Under the pieces are notes generated by a model. The model saw only the letters and a program-made list of their open reading frames with translations, was not told the DNA's origin and did no database searches. Positions 51,201 through 62,759 of a stretch of DNA of 64,000 nucleotides are shown piece by piece. The DNA comes from Tetranychus cinnabarinus. Its lineage: Eukaryota > Arthropoda > Arachnida > Trombidiformes > Tetranychidae. The translations under genes and the position numbers were made by a program. Within the stretch, counting starts at the first letter, position 1, and every line of letters begins with the position of its first letter. The DNA is taken from NCBI GenBank assembly GCA_022266195.1, contig WHVY01000001.1:7192001-7256000 (forward strand), given 5' to 3'.

Positions 51201-54200
51201 AAGACGATGTTGATTGATAATGGTGAAGCTTTGATTCAACAGTTGAACTCGATAAAGATGATGAAGATGACTTTTCGTCGAGAGATGTTGAAAACTCTTT
51301 GGCGGCTGCTTTGGTTCGAAAGGCTGGTTTCAAAGAGGAACCACTCGCTTCTCCAACACTAGAAAAGGATACTGTTGATGTCGTCTCTTTTGGTTCATAT
51401 TTTTCATTAATATGCTCCAATCTTTTAGAATCTTGATCAAAAATACTTGACTTAGAAAGAAGAGAACGAACAATATCTGAAGGCTCGATTCGTTGTGAAT
51501 TAAGAGACGAAGACAGATTAACATGACTTTTCTTTATAATGTTGTATTTACTGTAGTCCACTGTAGGGGTTGATGATAACCCACTTGATGAAGCACCATC
51601 AGACCCTTTACCAGTAACTGAACTTAAAGAACCAGATCCTGTTCCAGCTCCAACTCTCCATGGAATGTATTTCTCATCTAAAGCCTTAATCCGATCTTCA
51701 ATTGACATCTTGGTCGGTGATGTTAACCCTGGCGATCTTAAAGCTAATTTACTGCCATTTCCCGTTGTGGACAGGGTCAAACTTTCCGTTGTATCGGCTG
51801 ACCCACTACCCGAGAGGAGGATATTATCTTTATCTTTAACATTATCATTATTAATAATGTTATTTGACTTTGTACTTGAAGAGGTATTAGTGTTACAATA
51901 TAATTTATCAATTTGGTTGTTAAACGTTGTATCACCAGATGCAGAAGGTACTAAAGTTGATGAAGGTAACAATGATAAAGACGAGGATAAAGATGATGCC
52001 GTTGTTGTAGTGGTAGTTGATGAGGAGTTGGAGGTTTGGGAGGTTGTGGTTGTAGGAGCAGTTACATTACAATCTGTTTTAGACTCGGTGCTTTTAGCAC
52101 GAAGTCGTTTTGGCACTTGAATACTAATTGGTGATAAGTTGCTCAATGGAGACATAATAGAGTTCCCTTTGGGAGAACTGTGGGGCACTTGTGGTAGTTG
52201 AGAGGAATCTTTTGACTGAGTTGAAAAAGACGAGGATGATAGTGATGAAAGCGGTGGTTGAGACTGAGAAGATTGATAAGCGAGAGAAGAGCTCGAGGTA
52301 GATAAATTTCTATGTGATGAGGAATTTGAGTGATGATGAGATGATTTATTGGATGATCTGAGAGATGTTGCAAACTCAGGTAAAGGTAGTGAGAGGGGAA
52401 AATTAAAGCAAGTGTTGGTTGTTGTACCATTATCTGGCAGATTGAGGCCACTTGATTCAAATGACCGAGAGGAATTACTGCTGTTGTTATTACTATTACT
52501 GGCGCTTATTGAACTACGTTTACTTGAATCAATGGTGCTACCAACTTTATCACTCGACGATGACACCTCATTGGAATTGTGCTCATCAGCTCGAGTGGTT
52601 GTACTATGGACATCTTGTTGTTGGTTATTTACAGATGAAGATCCCAAGGTATCTGATGAAGAGACCCGAGTTGCAAGGGTTGTGAGAAGAGTATTGGTAT
52701 CAATGGTAATATTTAAATCACATGATTCACTTAATCTCTTACGATTATTCGGATAATGGTGACTTGTGTTGACTTGATTTCCAGTAGCTGTTGGAGTTGT
52801 AGATAAAGAATAATCATCAATTGATTTTATTGATTCCAAAGAGGATGGACCGGATGATGAGATTGATGGATTGGTCACAGACGAAGTATGATTACCACTT
52901 ATAACACCAACAATATTATTACTATTATTATTATTAACATTATTATTACCTGTGGATGTTGGCGTCGACGAAGTGGGAACCTCACTAGAGGATAAGGAAT
53001 TTAAATGATGATGGACAGTTGAAGATTGACGACGAGGATCGGTTAAACTTCTGTTGATCATGGATGATGTTGCATCAACCGTTTTCAATGGAATTGCACT
53101 GGTTTCTTTAGCACCATGAACACCTATTCCGGTTTTAGATTTAACACTACCGGAAGTTGATGAGAATAATTTTTTATTATTAACTTTAATCACATCACTG
53201 GTATCCAATGGAATTAAGACATCAGGGTACTCGGGGTACTTTGACCATTGACTCAGGTAAGACTTCTCAAAAAATAATTTTTGACATTCACGAGATGCAA
53301 AATCAACCTGAAGACGTCTACCATTAAATAGGCGACCCTTCAGATCAGTGACTGCATTAGAAGCAGATTCAACTGATTCATAACATACAAGACACTTTCC
53401 CCTTTCCCTATCCACTGTTAATGAAACAACGGTGCCAAAGCGTGAACATTGACGAAACAAACATTTATCTGATGTAGATTCTGAAATACCATGAAGCCAG
53501 ACACAATTGGTGGGCATTGATTTACCAAAGCCCAATTTAATCCGATTGGCACCAAGGTTTTCACCATCCAGTTTCCGCATACCCTTAACTACACTAGATA
53601 TATCGGAATACTGGATGAAAGCGTAGGTTGAGGTTCCTTGTTTTTTAATATCTATCTCAATGATTTCACCGAAAATTTCAAAATGAGATCGTAATTCTTG
53701 TGTGGTTATATCTTTCTCTAAATTACCAACAAATAAAGTTCTCGTAGCTTTTGGATGATATTCATCTAATTCAGCTTCCAATGGACGAAAATCATTATCT
53801 TCAGCATCCAACCCTTCATGAGGTGTAACTTCAATCTTGCATCCGAAGAATAATTTGTTCTATGAAGTGCGTGTGTGTGTTTGTTGTTTTTTTTTATTTT
53901 GTTGAATGGTTGGTTGGATGGTTGGTTGTTTAATTGTTGATTGTTGTTTGTATAAAATCAAGAATAGTAGAGTTGGGAAAAAAGGCAGTTGAAAGAAGAA
54001 CGAAAGAAATGGCAGAAGGGAAATAAAGAGAAAAAAGAAAGAGAAAAAACCAGGCATGAAAAGTCGATCAATGCTGTTAGCAAGGGAGTGGGAAGCTTCC
54101 AGGAAAGAGTAAGTGATGAAAAAGAAAGGCACAAAATGACTTGTTTCTTTTCCTCGCTTTTTCTCTCTTTCTGAGGGTTACACATTTGCCTCAAGAGGAA

Positions 54201-55063
54201 GAAAGAGATAGAGTAGTTTATAGAAGAAGAGCCAACAAGAAAAAATAATGGAAATAACGAAAATAATAGTAATGAACATAATAAAATAATAATACTAACT
54301 AATAATGAAAATATTAATAAAAGAATAAATAAATAAATGGAAATAGTGATAATAATGAGTAAAGAAAAAAAATAGGAACAGAAAACAGAGACTAAACTAG
54401 AGACTAAACTGGAGACTGGAAAAAGAGAGCCAGGAAAAGCAATAGAAGTGCAAATGTAAGGGAAAATAAATTCTATAATGGAAATGGGAAAGGATAAATT
54501 GAATAGAAATGAAATATCTGTACACTTACTTTTGAGACCTCTAAAGCTTTCTCGACATCTTCTGCTTTCTTAAATGAAACAACAGCAACCCGATCAGTTC
54601 CTTGGCCGGTCACCTTTACACCAATTACTTTACCGTGTTTCTTATATTCATGGAATAATCCATCTTTTAAACTAGAATCTGTGGATCTGATGGGCAAATT
54701 TCTTATACAAATACCAAGTGGACGATCATCCTTAAATGTTGCTGAAGAATCAGATCCTGGTGTAGGCAAGGGTTGCTGCTGTTGAACAATGGTAGATGAT
54801 GTGGTTGTTGTTGACGAAGAAAAAGGTGGCTCATAATATTTTGTCCACAAATTTCTGTTCTCCAATCTATTTTCCGAATTATGGGCTTTGGAGGCTGCTC
54901 GGATATCAATGAAAGATACGGTTGCACTTAAATTATCACATTTTCCACTCAATATCTTTACACGTTGTACTGTTCCATATCTGCTAAAATGGTCCACAAT
55001 TTTAGATTCCGAGATATTATCCGGCAAATTGCCGATCTGCAGATGTCGAGTCTCACGAACCAT
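39299..55063 (-). CDS. spen: Split ends (Spen/SHARP) transcriptional co-regulator
   Basis: This is a very large nuclear RNA-binding co-repressor scaffold. Minus-strand exons are 54530-55063, 40147-53859, 39663-39821 and 39299-39427. All are phase 0 and give about 4844 residues. The first exon starts MVRETRHLQIGNLPDNISES (RRM1, residues 4-80) and RRM2 crosses the first intron (GICIRNLPIRS to NKLFFGCKIEV). RRM3 (TRTLFVGNLEKDITTQEL) and RRM4 (NCVWLHGISES to LFNGRRLQVDF) follow. The long middle is serine-rich, acidic and lysine-rich low complexity, then Q/H-rich near the C-terminus. The SPOC domain (about 4676-4844) starts LLLERYPVLWQGLLALKN, continues RIAQRMRLEQSQLEVVARKM, ALPTGRDHMDILLQ and QAAGIVNSNAPGSQ, and ends HLLIIIATV at the stop. 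Exon 2 is a single 13.7-kb exon. Intron 1 (53860-54529) is purine/pyrimidine-rich and has no gene. Confidence 0.95.
40750..42510 (-). repeat. Repeated peptide module in split ends
   Basis: Within the Q/H-rich C-terminal third of split ends, five copies of a short motif recur with spacing of roughly 50-125 residues: LPKMPSFGRIIERKSDS, VQRVPFSKILDRKIES, LPKMPPLGKIVERKTDS, LPKVPFGKIKDRKIES and LPKVPFGKIHDRKTNP. Most are preceded by an S/N-x-N-V/I-S/T segment. A sixth, degenerate copy is NVDMMYIPSSMPPVMRN. The non-repetitive linkers are glutamine runs encoded by CAA/CAG (complement). Confidence 0.85.
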
Positions 55064-55879
55064 TTACACAAGCAGAGAAAAAAAAAATTAAATAACGTAA
55101 TTGATTACTATTAAAAAAAAGATACAAGCTAAGGACATAGTTTTCTTATTATTTAGCTTAAGGTTTCAACATTATTTTTTGCTGTATGTTGTTTTAGTTG
55201 GTTTTCTGGTTTTCCTTTACTTTGCGACAAGCTTGAGTTGCCCAAACTAACTAAAACTGAACAAAGAGAATAATATTGATTATCTTCTCATTGGTCCGTT
55301 GACAGAGATAAAGTGTGTCATTTAACCTTAAATTGCACACTTTTATTGTACTACTGTGGCACCTGGTGAGCAAGAATTTCACTAAAAACAGTAAATGTGT
55401 GTTTGGACTTGTTTTTGTTTTCTTACCAGTTTATTGGTTAAATCTGTTGAACCATATTTTTAGGTTTGTCGTTTGTTTTGATTTTTTTTACATTCACTTT
55501 AATTATCGATGGATTAATTTCTAGTTTTTTCATCATTTACCACTTTATCTATGATGTGTGTCACCGTTAATCTTGTTCTTTAATCTCAAATGCATTGGAT
55601 TTTTAGCTGAAAATGTTATAAGGTATTTTCCAATTGTTACACCATCCATGTTTGTCTAGTTTTTTTCCCATTCTACATCTCAAACGTTGTTTCCATTGAT
55701 GTTTAATTTTTTTCTACCCTTTCTAGCACAAGACTAATTTGTTTGTTTTCCCCTTTACTTCCTCTTTTCTCTTCTTTCGTCATTTCCATTGTGTGTTTCT
55801 CATAGATATTGGCGTTTCATGTGGTTAACATTATCATTGATACATCCGTATTTCAACTGTTTTTTTGCTCTGCCTTCTC
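55064..55879. promoter_or_regulatory. Head-to-head intergenic region, split ends / LYR gene
   Basis: Split ends starts at 55063 on the minus strand and the LYR microprotein at 55880 on the plus strand, so these 816 bases must hold both 5' regions and may act as a bidirectional promoter. I see no clear TATA box and no gene inside. Confidence 0.5.
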
Positions 55880-56580
55880 ATGGCTGTGATTACTTCTAAA
55901 GACGTTCTCAACCTTTACAGGTCACTCATTCGATATGGTTATAATCTCAAGTTATCGGACAAGAAATTTTACTTGAAAAGAATTAGACAAGAAGTCAGAA
56001 AGAACAAAGAATTAACCAAACCAGAGGACATTGATTACGCATATCAGGTATAAATGTCTTAACTTGATATTTAACACATGCTAATATCTTACTCATTATT
56101 TTTTTTCTCATATTTTCCATTTCCTTATTGCATATGGCATATCAATCAATATCATTTGGATACCATTGTGATAAACTCTGATGACTTTGGGATCAATTTC
56201 TCCATATGTTGACACAAACCAGAAAGGATTAGTTTTCTTACGAAATGGAAGACTTATGTGAAAAATGTGCCAACTCTATATTTTTGCTGTGACATTGGTT
56301 TCCAGAATCACATTTAACTAATTAAGAAGAGACTTTTCAATATAATACATTTAGTTTCCCTGGAGATTAATCGTGCTGTTAATTTTTCACTGTCATAAAA
56401 TACAAGACCTTAACATCTTTTCAAGTTAAGGTCATAGAAGTGAAACAATCATCCTAGTAATCATCTTAATAAACGCTCCAACCAGTTGTTTAAATTGCTC
56501 AGAATATAATTTCTGTGCAGAGTAAATTGCATTTTTTCCTATCCATAGAGGCTTTCATTGAAATCAACGGACTCATTTAA
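55880..56580 (+). CDS. LYR-motif microprotein, MIEF1-MP-like
   Basis: This small mitochondrial LYR/Complex1_LYR protein has about 65 residues. Exon 1 is 55880-56047. It contains the motif VLNLYRSLIRYG and then LSDKKFYLKRIRQEVRKNK, which closely follows the vertebrate microprotein encoded upstream of MIEF1 (from memory: LYR near residue 12, a DRDFYF-like segment and an IRREFRKN-like segment). I place exon 2 at 56551-56580 (acceptor ATAGAG), giving AFIEINGLI and a stop, similar in length and ending to the family. An alternative acceptor two bases upstream would extend it by about 21 residues and overlap the next gene's start. The vertebrate relative is linked to mitoribosome assembly. The TMEM203-like start codon lies 21 bases after the stop, with no room for a separate promoter in between. 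Confidence 0.8.
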
Positions 56581-56601
56581 TGGTCACCAAATTGCACCTC
56601 A

Positions 56602-57003
56602 ATGTTTACCCTAAAAGAACTTGTTAATTGGTTTGGTGTGACAGTTTTTGAACTAATTATCATAACTGTTGCCATATTTTTCTACACAATTACCATTGCA
56701 ATCAAACTAGATGGTTTTTTGCCAATAAGCTGGTGGTTCGTTCATCTACCGCTATTTCTAGCAGATTTTTTTCTAGCCTACTTTTGCGTAATCGTGTTTA
56801 TACGACAATGTTTGGACTGTCTTTACCGGACCGCATTTTTTCGAGCTTTCTGGAGTTTCAATCAAATTGCTGTTTTATTTACCATCAAATTTTTCCTATG
56901 CTTGAAACTAGAAGGCGATCGACGGATAAGCTGCTCAGAGATTTGGGCTCCAATCTTTTTTCACCTTTTATTGTTAATGTTGCGAGGCTGCCAAATCCAT
57001 TAA
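56602..57003 (+). CDS. TMEM203: TMEM203-like membrane protein
   Basis: This is a four-span membrane protein of 133 residues (human about 136). It aligns from end to end with TMEM203 as I remember it: MFTLKELVNWFGVTVFEL at the start, IKLDGFLPISWWFVHLPLF and ADFFLAYFCVIVFIRQ in the middle, and LLLLMLRGCQIH at the end. TMEM203 in mammals is an ER/lysosome-associated protein involved in calcium handling and STING signalling. It is encoded in one exon and starts 21 bases after the stop of the LYR microprotein, so it may be the second cistron of one mRNA. A promoter inside the LYR intron is the alternative. Confidence 0.9.
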   Translation: MFTLKELVNWFGVTVFELIIITVAIFFYTITIAIKLDGFLPISWWFVHLPLFLADFFLAYFCVIVFIRQCLDCLYRTAFFRAFWSFNQIAVLFTIKFFLCLKLEGDRRISCSEIWAPIFFHLLLLMLRGCQIH

Positions 57004-60000
57004 TAACAAATTGAAGAGAAAAAGGAAAAAAAGCAGAGAAAAATTTATAAGAAAACCTCTCAAGAATCCAACGGAAATCATGAGACCGGAAAACGTAAAC
57101 CTACATAAAATGTCATAAAGAAAGCAACATTTCTGGTATTACCTGGCTATGAACATTTGTATAAAAGCTGATTGAACAAAACAAAAAAGAGGAGGTAAAT
57201 TTAACAATCCATTAAAATGGAATTCAATTGTATCATTAACTTCATAACAACTACACCAACAACAACAATTATCACAAGTTAAATAAATTTGTACATTTTC
57301 ACATGTAGTTACTGTAATTTGGTAAAATTAATTTCAACGTAATCAGCCTATTGTGAGCAACAATGGAACAGCCCAAACCATTTGATTGAACCAAGCAACA
57401 AATGTCTAAATGATGAACATTTAACAAATGATTGACCCAAAAAGTTACTTTCAAGTTTTACCACTACTTCAATAGCTAATTTTATTTGACCATCAATTGA
57501 GATAACCATCTTCTATAAATTATGATCAGATGATAACTTGGATTGATTAAACAAGAGAGAGAGAAAAAAAATATCAAGAAATATTTATATTTATCAAACA
57601 AGATATTGAATCGAAGCAATATTTACTTTTACCATTTCCATCTAACAGTTAATTGCTTTTACACAAAATTCAGATAAGACGATAAGAGCAATTAACTGAA
57701 TTATGGAGACAAAATAATCAGATTATTTAGAGTATTCATCTTTTATCAAAGTAAAAGTCAATTGAAGATTCAATCATCTTATCAATTGACATTTTCAGAC
57801 TAAACAAAATATCAACAATTCCAGCCATTATAATTAACCAAGGTTTACAAACAAAAGGCCAAACAGTTTCCTTGATCAACATTCAGTCCAGCAAATAATG
57901 ACCATTTACCGATTGAAAAAATAAGGTTGAACAAAAGACATTTTACATTGAATTATCGACTATTTGCTCGAGACGAAACAAATGAAACAATCTAGAAATT
58001 ATCAAATTTTTCCATTCCAATCAACATTCGCTGTAATCAATCAATTTTCACCCATTTGACCATTGCAACCTCACAACCCTTCCTAATCGATTGACCAGTG
58101 TTGTGCATTTAAACTTGGATTCAATTTATTATAATGATACAACAATAGTTTACATAATTTCCATTGAATGGTTAACTTTGTTGCTCATTGATTTACCTTT
58201 ACAATTGATTAATGATTAAAATGTTTGATTTATTGATTAATTCCCTTTGGACTGACAAACAAGAAAAAATTGTTTACAATATAAATAACTGAAAATAAAT
58301 GATATACTTTGAATGGATCTGAAATCAATTTACAATCCATCAAAAGGTTTGGGTTAAAATGGGTTTTTGTACAAACCAAATGATCCATCATACATTTGCT
58401 ACAAAACCGCAACCATTGAATAATTAATGATAATAACTGTTGTACTTATTAAGAACCATTGATAGCAATTAAATTGATAAGAACATTGATCAACTCTACA
58501 ATTGAGATGTTTAAATTGGCAGATCCAAAGGCTGTCACTCTTTGGCAACCTTAATCTATAACATTAGTATTGAGAAAAAAACCTTTTTTCGTTGAATTTC
58601 TTCTCTCCTTTCATGTACAATCCTCTAAATTTGGTCTCCATGTTGACCATGAGTAGTTCACCAAAGGCTTCAATTGTAAATACAAATCGATTTCTTCTTA
58701 AACATTGAAAGGTGTTTACAGCTTTTGAACAGTATAAAGAACTTGAAATTGACAGAATCACCCTGATGCACACACATTATGAAGAGAAACTGGCATCAAT
58801 TTATTTTCCTTGTAATGCATATTTTCATGATTACATGTAAAATTAGATTCTGTGAGTAATATTAAAATGCATCTTTTCTTAGCTTTTTTTTATATCATTT
58901 TCTCTGTTCGTTTTTACATTCAATTCAGGTTTAAAGCTACCAACTGAAAAGGTTCAATAATAGCTGAGGTTCATCATGCATTCAAATCGATTTCTTCTTC
59001 TTCTTCTTCTCTCAAAACTCTCAGAGTGAGATAAATGGTTTATTCCGATCGATAACGATGAACATGCCCAAGAGTAGAAGCAATAATCTGAAAATATCCA
59101 AAATATGATAATAAAGGGAAGCTTCGAAGAGGTGAACCAGTTCAACATTTACAATTGTTCAAAATGAATTACTCTCATTCTGTGCGTAGAAACAGATAAT
59201 TAAGACATTTATTGATTCCATTTTTGCCCATTATTTCTGGTTAGTTAAATTTAAGCTTTTGTTCAATTTGCACAGGTTTCACTGTATTGTTACAATCAAC
59301 GGGAAACACACACAACACAACACAAGAAACGACAAAATACAATTAATAACATTTCAAGTTGACACAATTTATCAGTTACCAGTTTGGGTTAAAATGCATT
59401 TACCAATTGAGTTTTAATGGTAGAATAATTTGCTAATTGGAAAAAAATTACCATTTAGAGGCAGGTTAAATTGAAATGTTTCGTTTGGGTAACAATGATG
59501 AATCCTTAATTAATTAACCATTATATTGATTGAGCAGCTGGGATTGATCGAGAGATTAACCTTTTAAAAGTTGCTGTGAAAATGATAATCATGACCATAA
59601 TTAGAGTAGCAAATTTTTCTCCAAATTTTCAAGAGCTGAGGCGATTGTTCAAATTGAAATTACATTGTGTTTAAAAACCAAACTGCTTTACAAATGGCAG
59701 TTGAAAGCTTCAGGAATAAATTATCAGGTAAAATGACTGAACCCAAAAAGCCAATGGAAACATTGAAATTAAATTAAAACAGAAACATAAATCAAAATTA
59801 ACCAAAATTATAAACTTGAACCAGAAAAGACAAAAGGTTTACCTTGTTACCAGAGCTTGCATTTACCCAAAGCCAACATTGACAAAAGGCTGAGTAAAAG
59901 AGAGCTTAAAATTGCTCAAAATATGAACTTACAAAACCAGAAATAAGCTAATGATAGATTCATATTTCATGGTTAAGGTAAGAACGAGGTTTTTGTTGGG

Positions 60001-60530
60001 AATTTCATCTTCAAAAGGATTCTCGAGAAGATCGAAATTTCCTTCAAACTCGTTCTTTGCTGTTTCCTTTGAAGAGACATGTTTTTTCAGGTTGATAACT
60101 CAGCTATTTGTGGCATCAGTTGAAATTGACTGGAATATTTGTAGAGAATGAAATTATGAGAAAATCTGGAAATAATTTGGGTGAAAGTTGAGTGGTTAAA
60201 TAATAGTATGGAGGAAATTGGAAGAACATTTGAGGAAAATTTGTCAAATCAGAACGATATTGTGATTCTTTCAATTTATCCATTTGTGTGTTCAATGTTC
60301 AATGTGTTTTCAGTTGCAAGTAAAGATAATTCATTGATAATTGCTGATAATTTTACACAGTCTTGATAAATCATTGATTGATCAATCAATTTTCAAATGT
60401 TCATTGAGTGCTTTGTTTAAACCAATTTTCATAACTCATGAATCATAACTCATACAAAATCTTATCAAAATTGATCAATCATTACATCATTTGATGAGCT
60501 ATCATTTTATGAAGCCTTGTAATCCATGTA
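57004..60530. other. Intergenic gap
   Basis: Long AT-rich stretch downstream of the TMEM203-like gene. I found no open frame with protein-like composition and no RNA gene. Simple runs such as CTTCTTCTTCTTCTT at about 58992 are present. Confidence 0.5.
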
Positions 60531-60702
60531 AAGGGTGTAACGCGTAAAAAGTGAAGATTATTTTAGTTTGATAAGAATGAAAATGATAGGAATGTTGCCG
60601 GAAAGAGAAGAAGACACAAACTGGACATTCTTATCAGTGTCTTTTTCATCTTAATTCATATCAAATTAAAAATAATCTTCACTTTTTACGCGTTACACCC
60701 TT
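60531..60702. mobile_element. 172-bp TA-flanked MITE
   Basis: The left arm AAGGGTGTAACGCGTAAAAA continues GTGAAGATTATTTT and has a nearly exact inverted partner at the right end. TA flanks both ends (60529-60530 and 60703-60704). The arms take up about 45 bases each and there is no coding capacity, so this is a Tc1/mariner-type MITE. The arms are little diverged, suggesting a fairly recent insertion. Confidence 0.85.
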
Positions 60703-61181
60703 TATTTACCTCAATTAGTTTCATAAAAATTGTGATTCTTTAAACTTTTGTTCAATTATTGGTATCAATAATCAAATGATGAAATGAACGTTTCAGCTTT
60801 CACTATTCAAAGTATTTCCAGGTTTTCTCATAATTTGATTATGAAATTATTATAATTTCCTTGTCGATCTAGACTGATTCACATATAAAGCAGTTATCAA
60901 ATTAAAAATATCACCTTTATCCTGTACTTTTGTACTTTGAATACATGGAATGATGCATTTGATTTCTCAATGAAAGTTTATTACGATGATCAACTGCAAC
61001 ACATTACTCATTTTGAAACCATAAATATTTTTATCCTTGAATTGAAAATTTAATTGATTCACTGCGATTATTGATAAAACTACAACAAAATAATGAAAAA
61101 CTGATCAAAAGACTTAAGCCCAACATTTTGTACTTCAGTGACTGTATTACATCATTGAGAAACTGTATCTTACTGGAAATT

Positions 61182-61409
61182 ACCGTATTCCTGACATATT
61201 AGCACAGTCTTTATAAGTAAAATGTGCTTTTAAGCGCTGTTTTTACTCACTCTAAAGCACATATGCTTAAAAATGAGCTTTTTTGTTGAGTCTTTACATT
61301 AAAATGAGTTAGAAGTGATCTGTAAAACCGGTTTTTAGCGAATTGTAAAAGCGCTTATAACAAATATGCTCACTTATAAGCGATGTGATGATATGTCAGG
61401 AAACACGGT
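61182..61409. mobile_element. 228-bp inverted-repeat element
   Basis: The left end ACCGTATTCCTGACATATTA pairs with the right end ATATGTCAGGAAACACGGT with a few mismatches. Inside are repeated AAGCGCT/TTATAAGCG words on both arms, extending the inverted structure. No clear target duplication is seen. Probably an old MITE. Confidence 0.6.
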
Positions 61410-62243
61410 GACTTATTTTCACTATTTACCGCAAAGTTCAATATCTTTGGTTAATAGACGAATAATTTGGTGAATCATTATTTACTGATTTCATAATTTT
61501 TCTAATCGATAATTTATGAACAGAAATAAACTCAACTCAAGCAATTAAAGAGAAGAAAATGAAATTGGCTAAAAATCAACATCCACATTAGGGACCATTG
61601 AAAAAGTTAGGCCTAATCTCTTGATGATGACTGCACTTGAAGATTAAATACAACACCGTAATTATTTTAACAAAGAATCACTGATTTTTACCATAAATTG
61701 AACTGACAATAATCGATATTAAAAAATATCACAAAAGTTAAGAGCAAGAAATCAATGAAATGAAAAAACTTGAATATTAAAACTAAAACAACTAACAATG
61801 AATTAGCATAAATTGAAACTAATAAACCAAAGATTCACTAGATGGAAGCAGTAAACCAATGATTGAAAAACAAAAGCCGCAACAATAATCGCCATCTAGC
61901 GATAAACTGAAGAATGTTGAAAATTACGAGTTTAGTTCAAATGCAAGTTGAACTTGTTACGGTGAATTTGTATTCTGGTGTATTGACCCTTTTATTTTGG
62001 TTCAATTTTTCAAGGCAAACTTTTCACCTTCTCATTATCCATTGATTAACCCAATGTTAACCCCATAACAGTACAAAATTAGGTCAACATAAAGAGTGAT
62101 TGTGAATCAACAGAAGTTAAATTTTGTTGACAAGCAAAAAATTTGATTACAAAAAGGAACCCAAAAAAACGCGGATTGAAATAGTGTCGAGACTAAAGTA
62201 GTTTGTGTAATGAAATATTTACAGTAAACAATTGACATAAACA
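61410..62243. other. Intergenic gap
   Basis: No gene or clear repeat seen. The 3' end should contain the promoter and leader of the small secreted-protein gene that follows. Confidence 0.45.
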
Positions 62244-62759
62244 ATGTTAATTCATAATCAACATCCAAATCGACTGAAAATGTTTAACCCAATTGGATTT
62301 GTATTGATGATAACCGTTAGGTTAATCATTTGTGGACTTTGTTTATCAAGGATTGTTGTTCCCTATGAAGTAACACCTTTCACGGATCAACCTTTTGGTA
62401 AGCATTGAATTTACATTAATTACATCTTAATCAACTAAAGGCCGTTAAAGATTATTAGTGTTGAAATTGAACAACAAGCCGAGAGCCGAAAATTCAATTA
62501 AATTAATCATGATGGATTATGATTAAAGTGATGACAAGCCTGAAGGAAAGTAAAGATATACACAAAAAAGGATAGTAATGCAAACAGAGGGAAGAAGCGA
62601 AATATTAACCTTTCAATATTTCATCTTTAATATTATGATTATTTCTTATTTGTTGTTTACTTGTTGTTACTTTGTAATGTTACAGTTGGTGATAAAACCT
62701 TTTCCAATGATAAACCGATGATTGAAATTTTACCTTTAGGCTCATGTGGGTCAATTTAA
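62244..62759 (+). CDS. Candidate small secreted protein or peptide precursor
   Basis: Two exons can be joined: 62244-62397 (donor GTAAGC) and 62686-62759 (acceptor TTACAG), in phase. Starting at the upstream ATG gives 75 residues. The in-frame ATG at 62280 gives 63 residues and a better signal peptide: MFNPIGFVLMITVRLIICGL, then CLSRIVVPYEV. The predicted mature part is about 40 residues: TPFTDQPFVGDKTFSND and KPMIEILPLGSCGSI. There are no dibasic cleavage sites and only one cysteine in the mature part. I do not recognise a family. Alternatively these are the first exons of a longer secreted or receptor protein whose exon 2 ends earlier and continues beyond the window. Confidence 0.45.

Noticed and set aside
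40908..53800. Many open frames antisense to or out of frame with split ends
   Set aside because: They are shadows of the serine-, glutamine- and lysine-rich coding sequence, whose skewed codons suppress stops in other frames.
56733..57014. 93-codon open frame overlapping the TMEM203-like gene in another frame
   Set aside because: It lies almost wholly inside the TMEM203-like coding region, starts at a non-ATG codon, and has no recognisable motif. The homologous frame explains the sequence.
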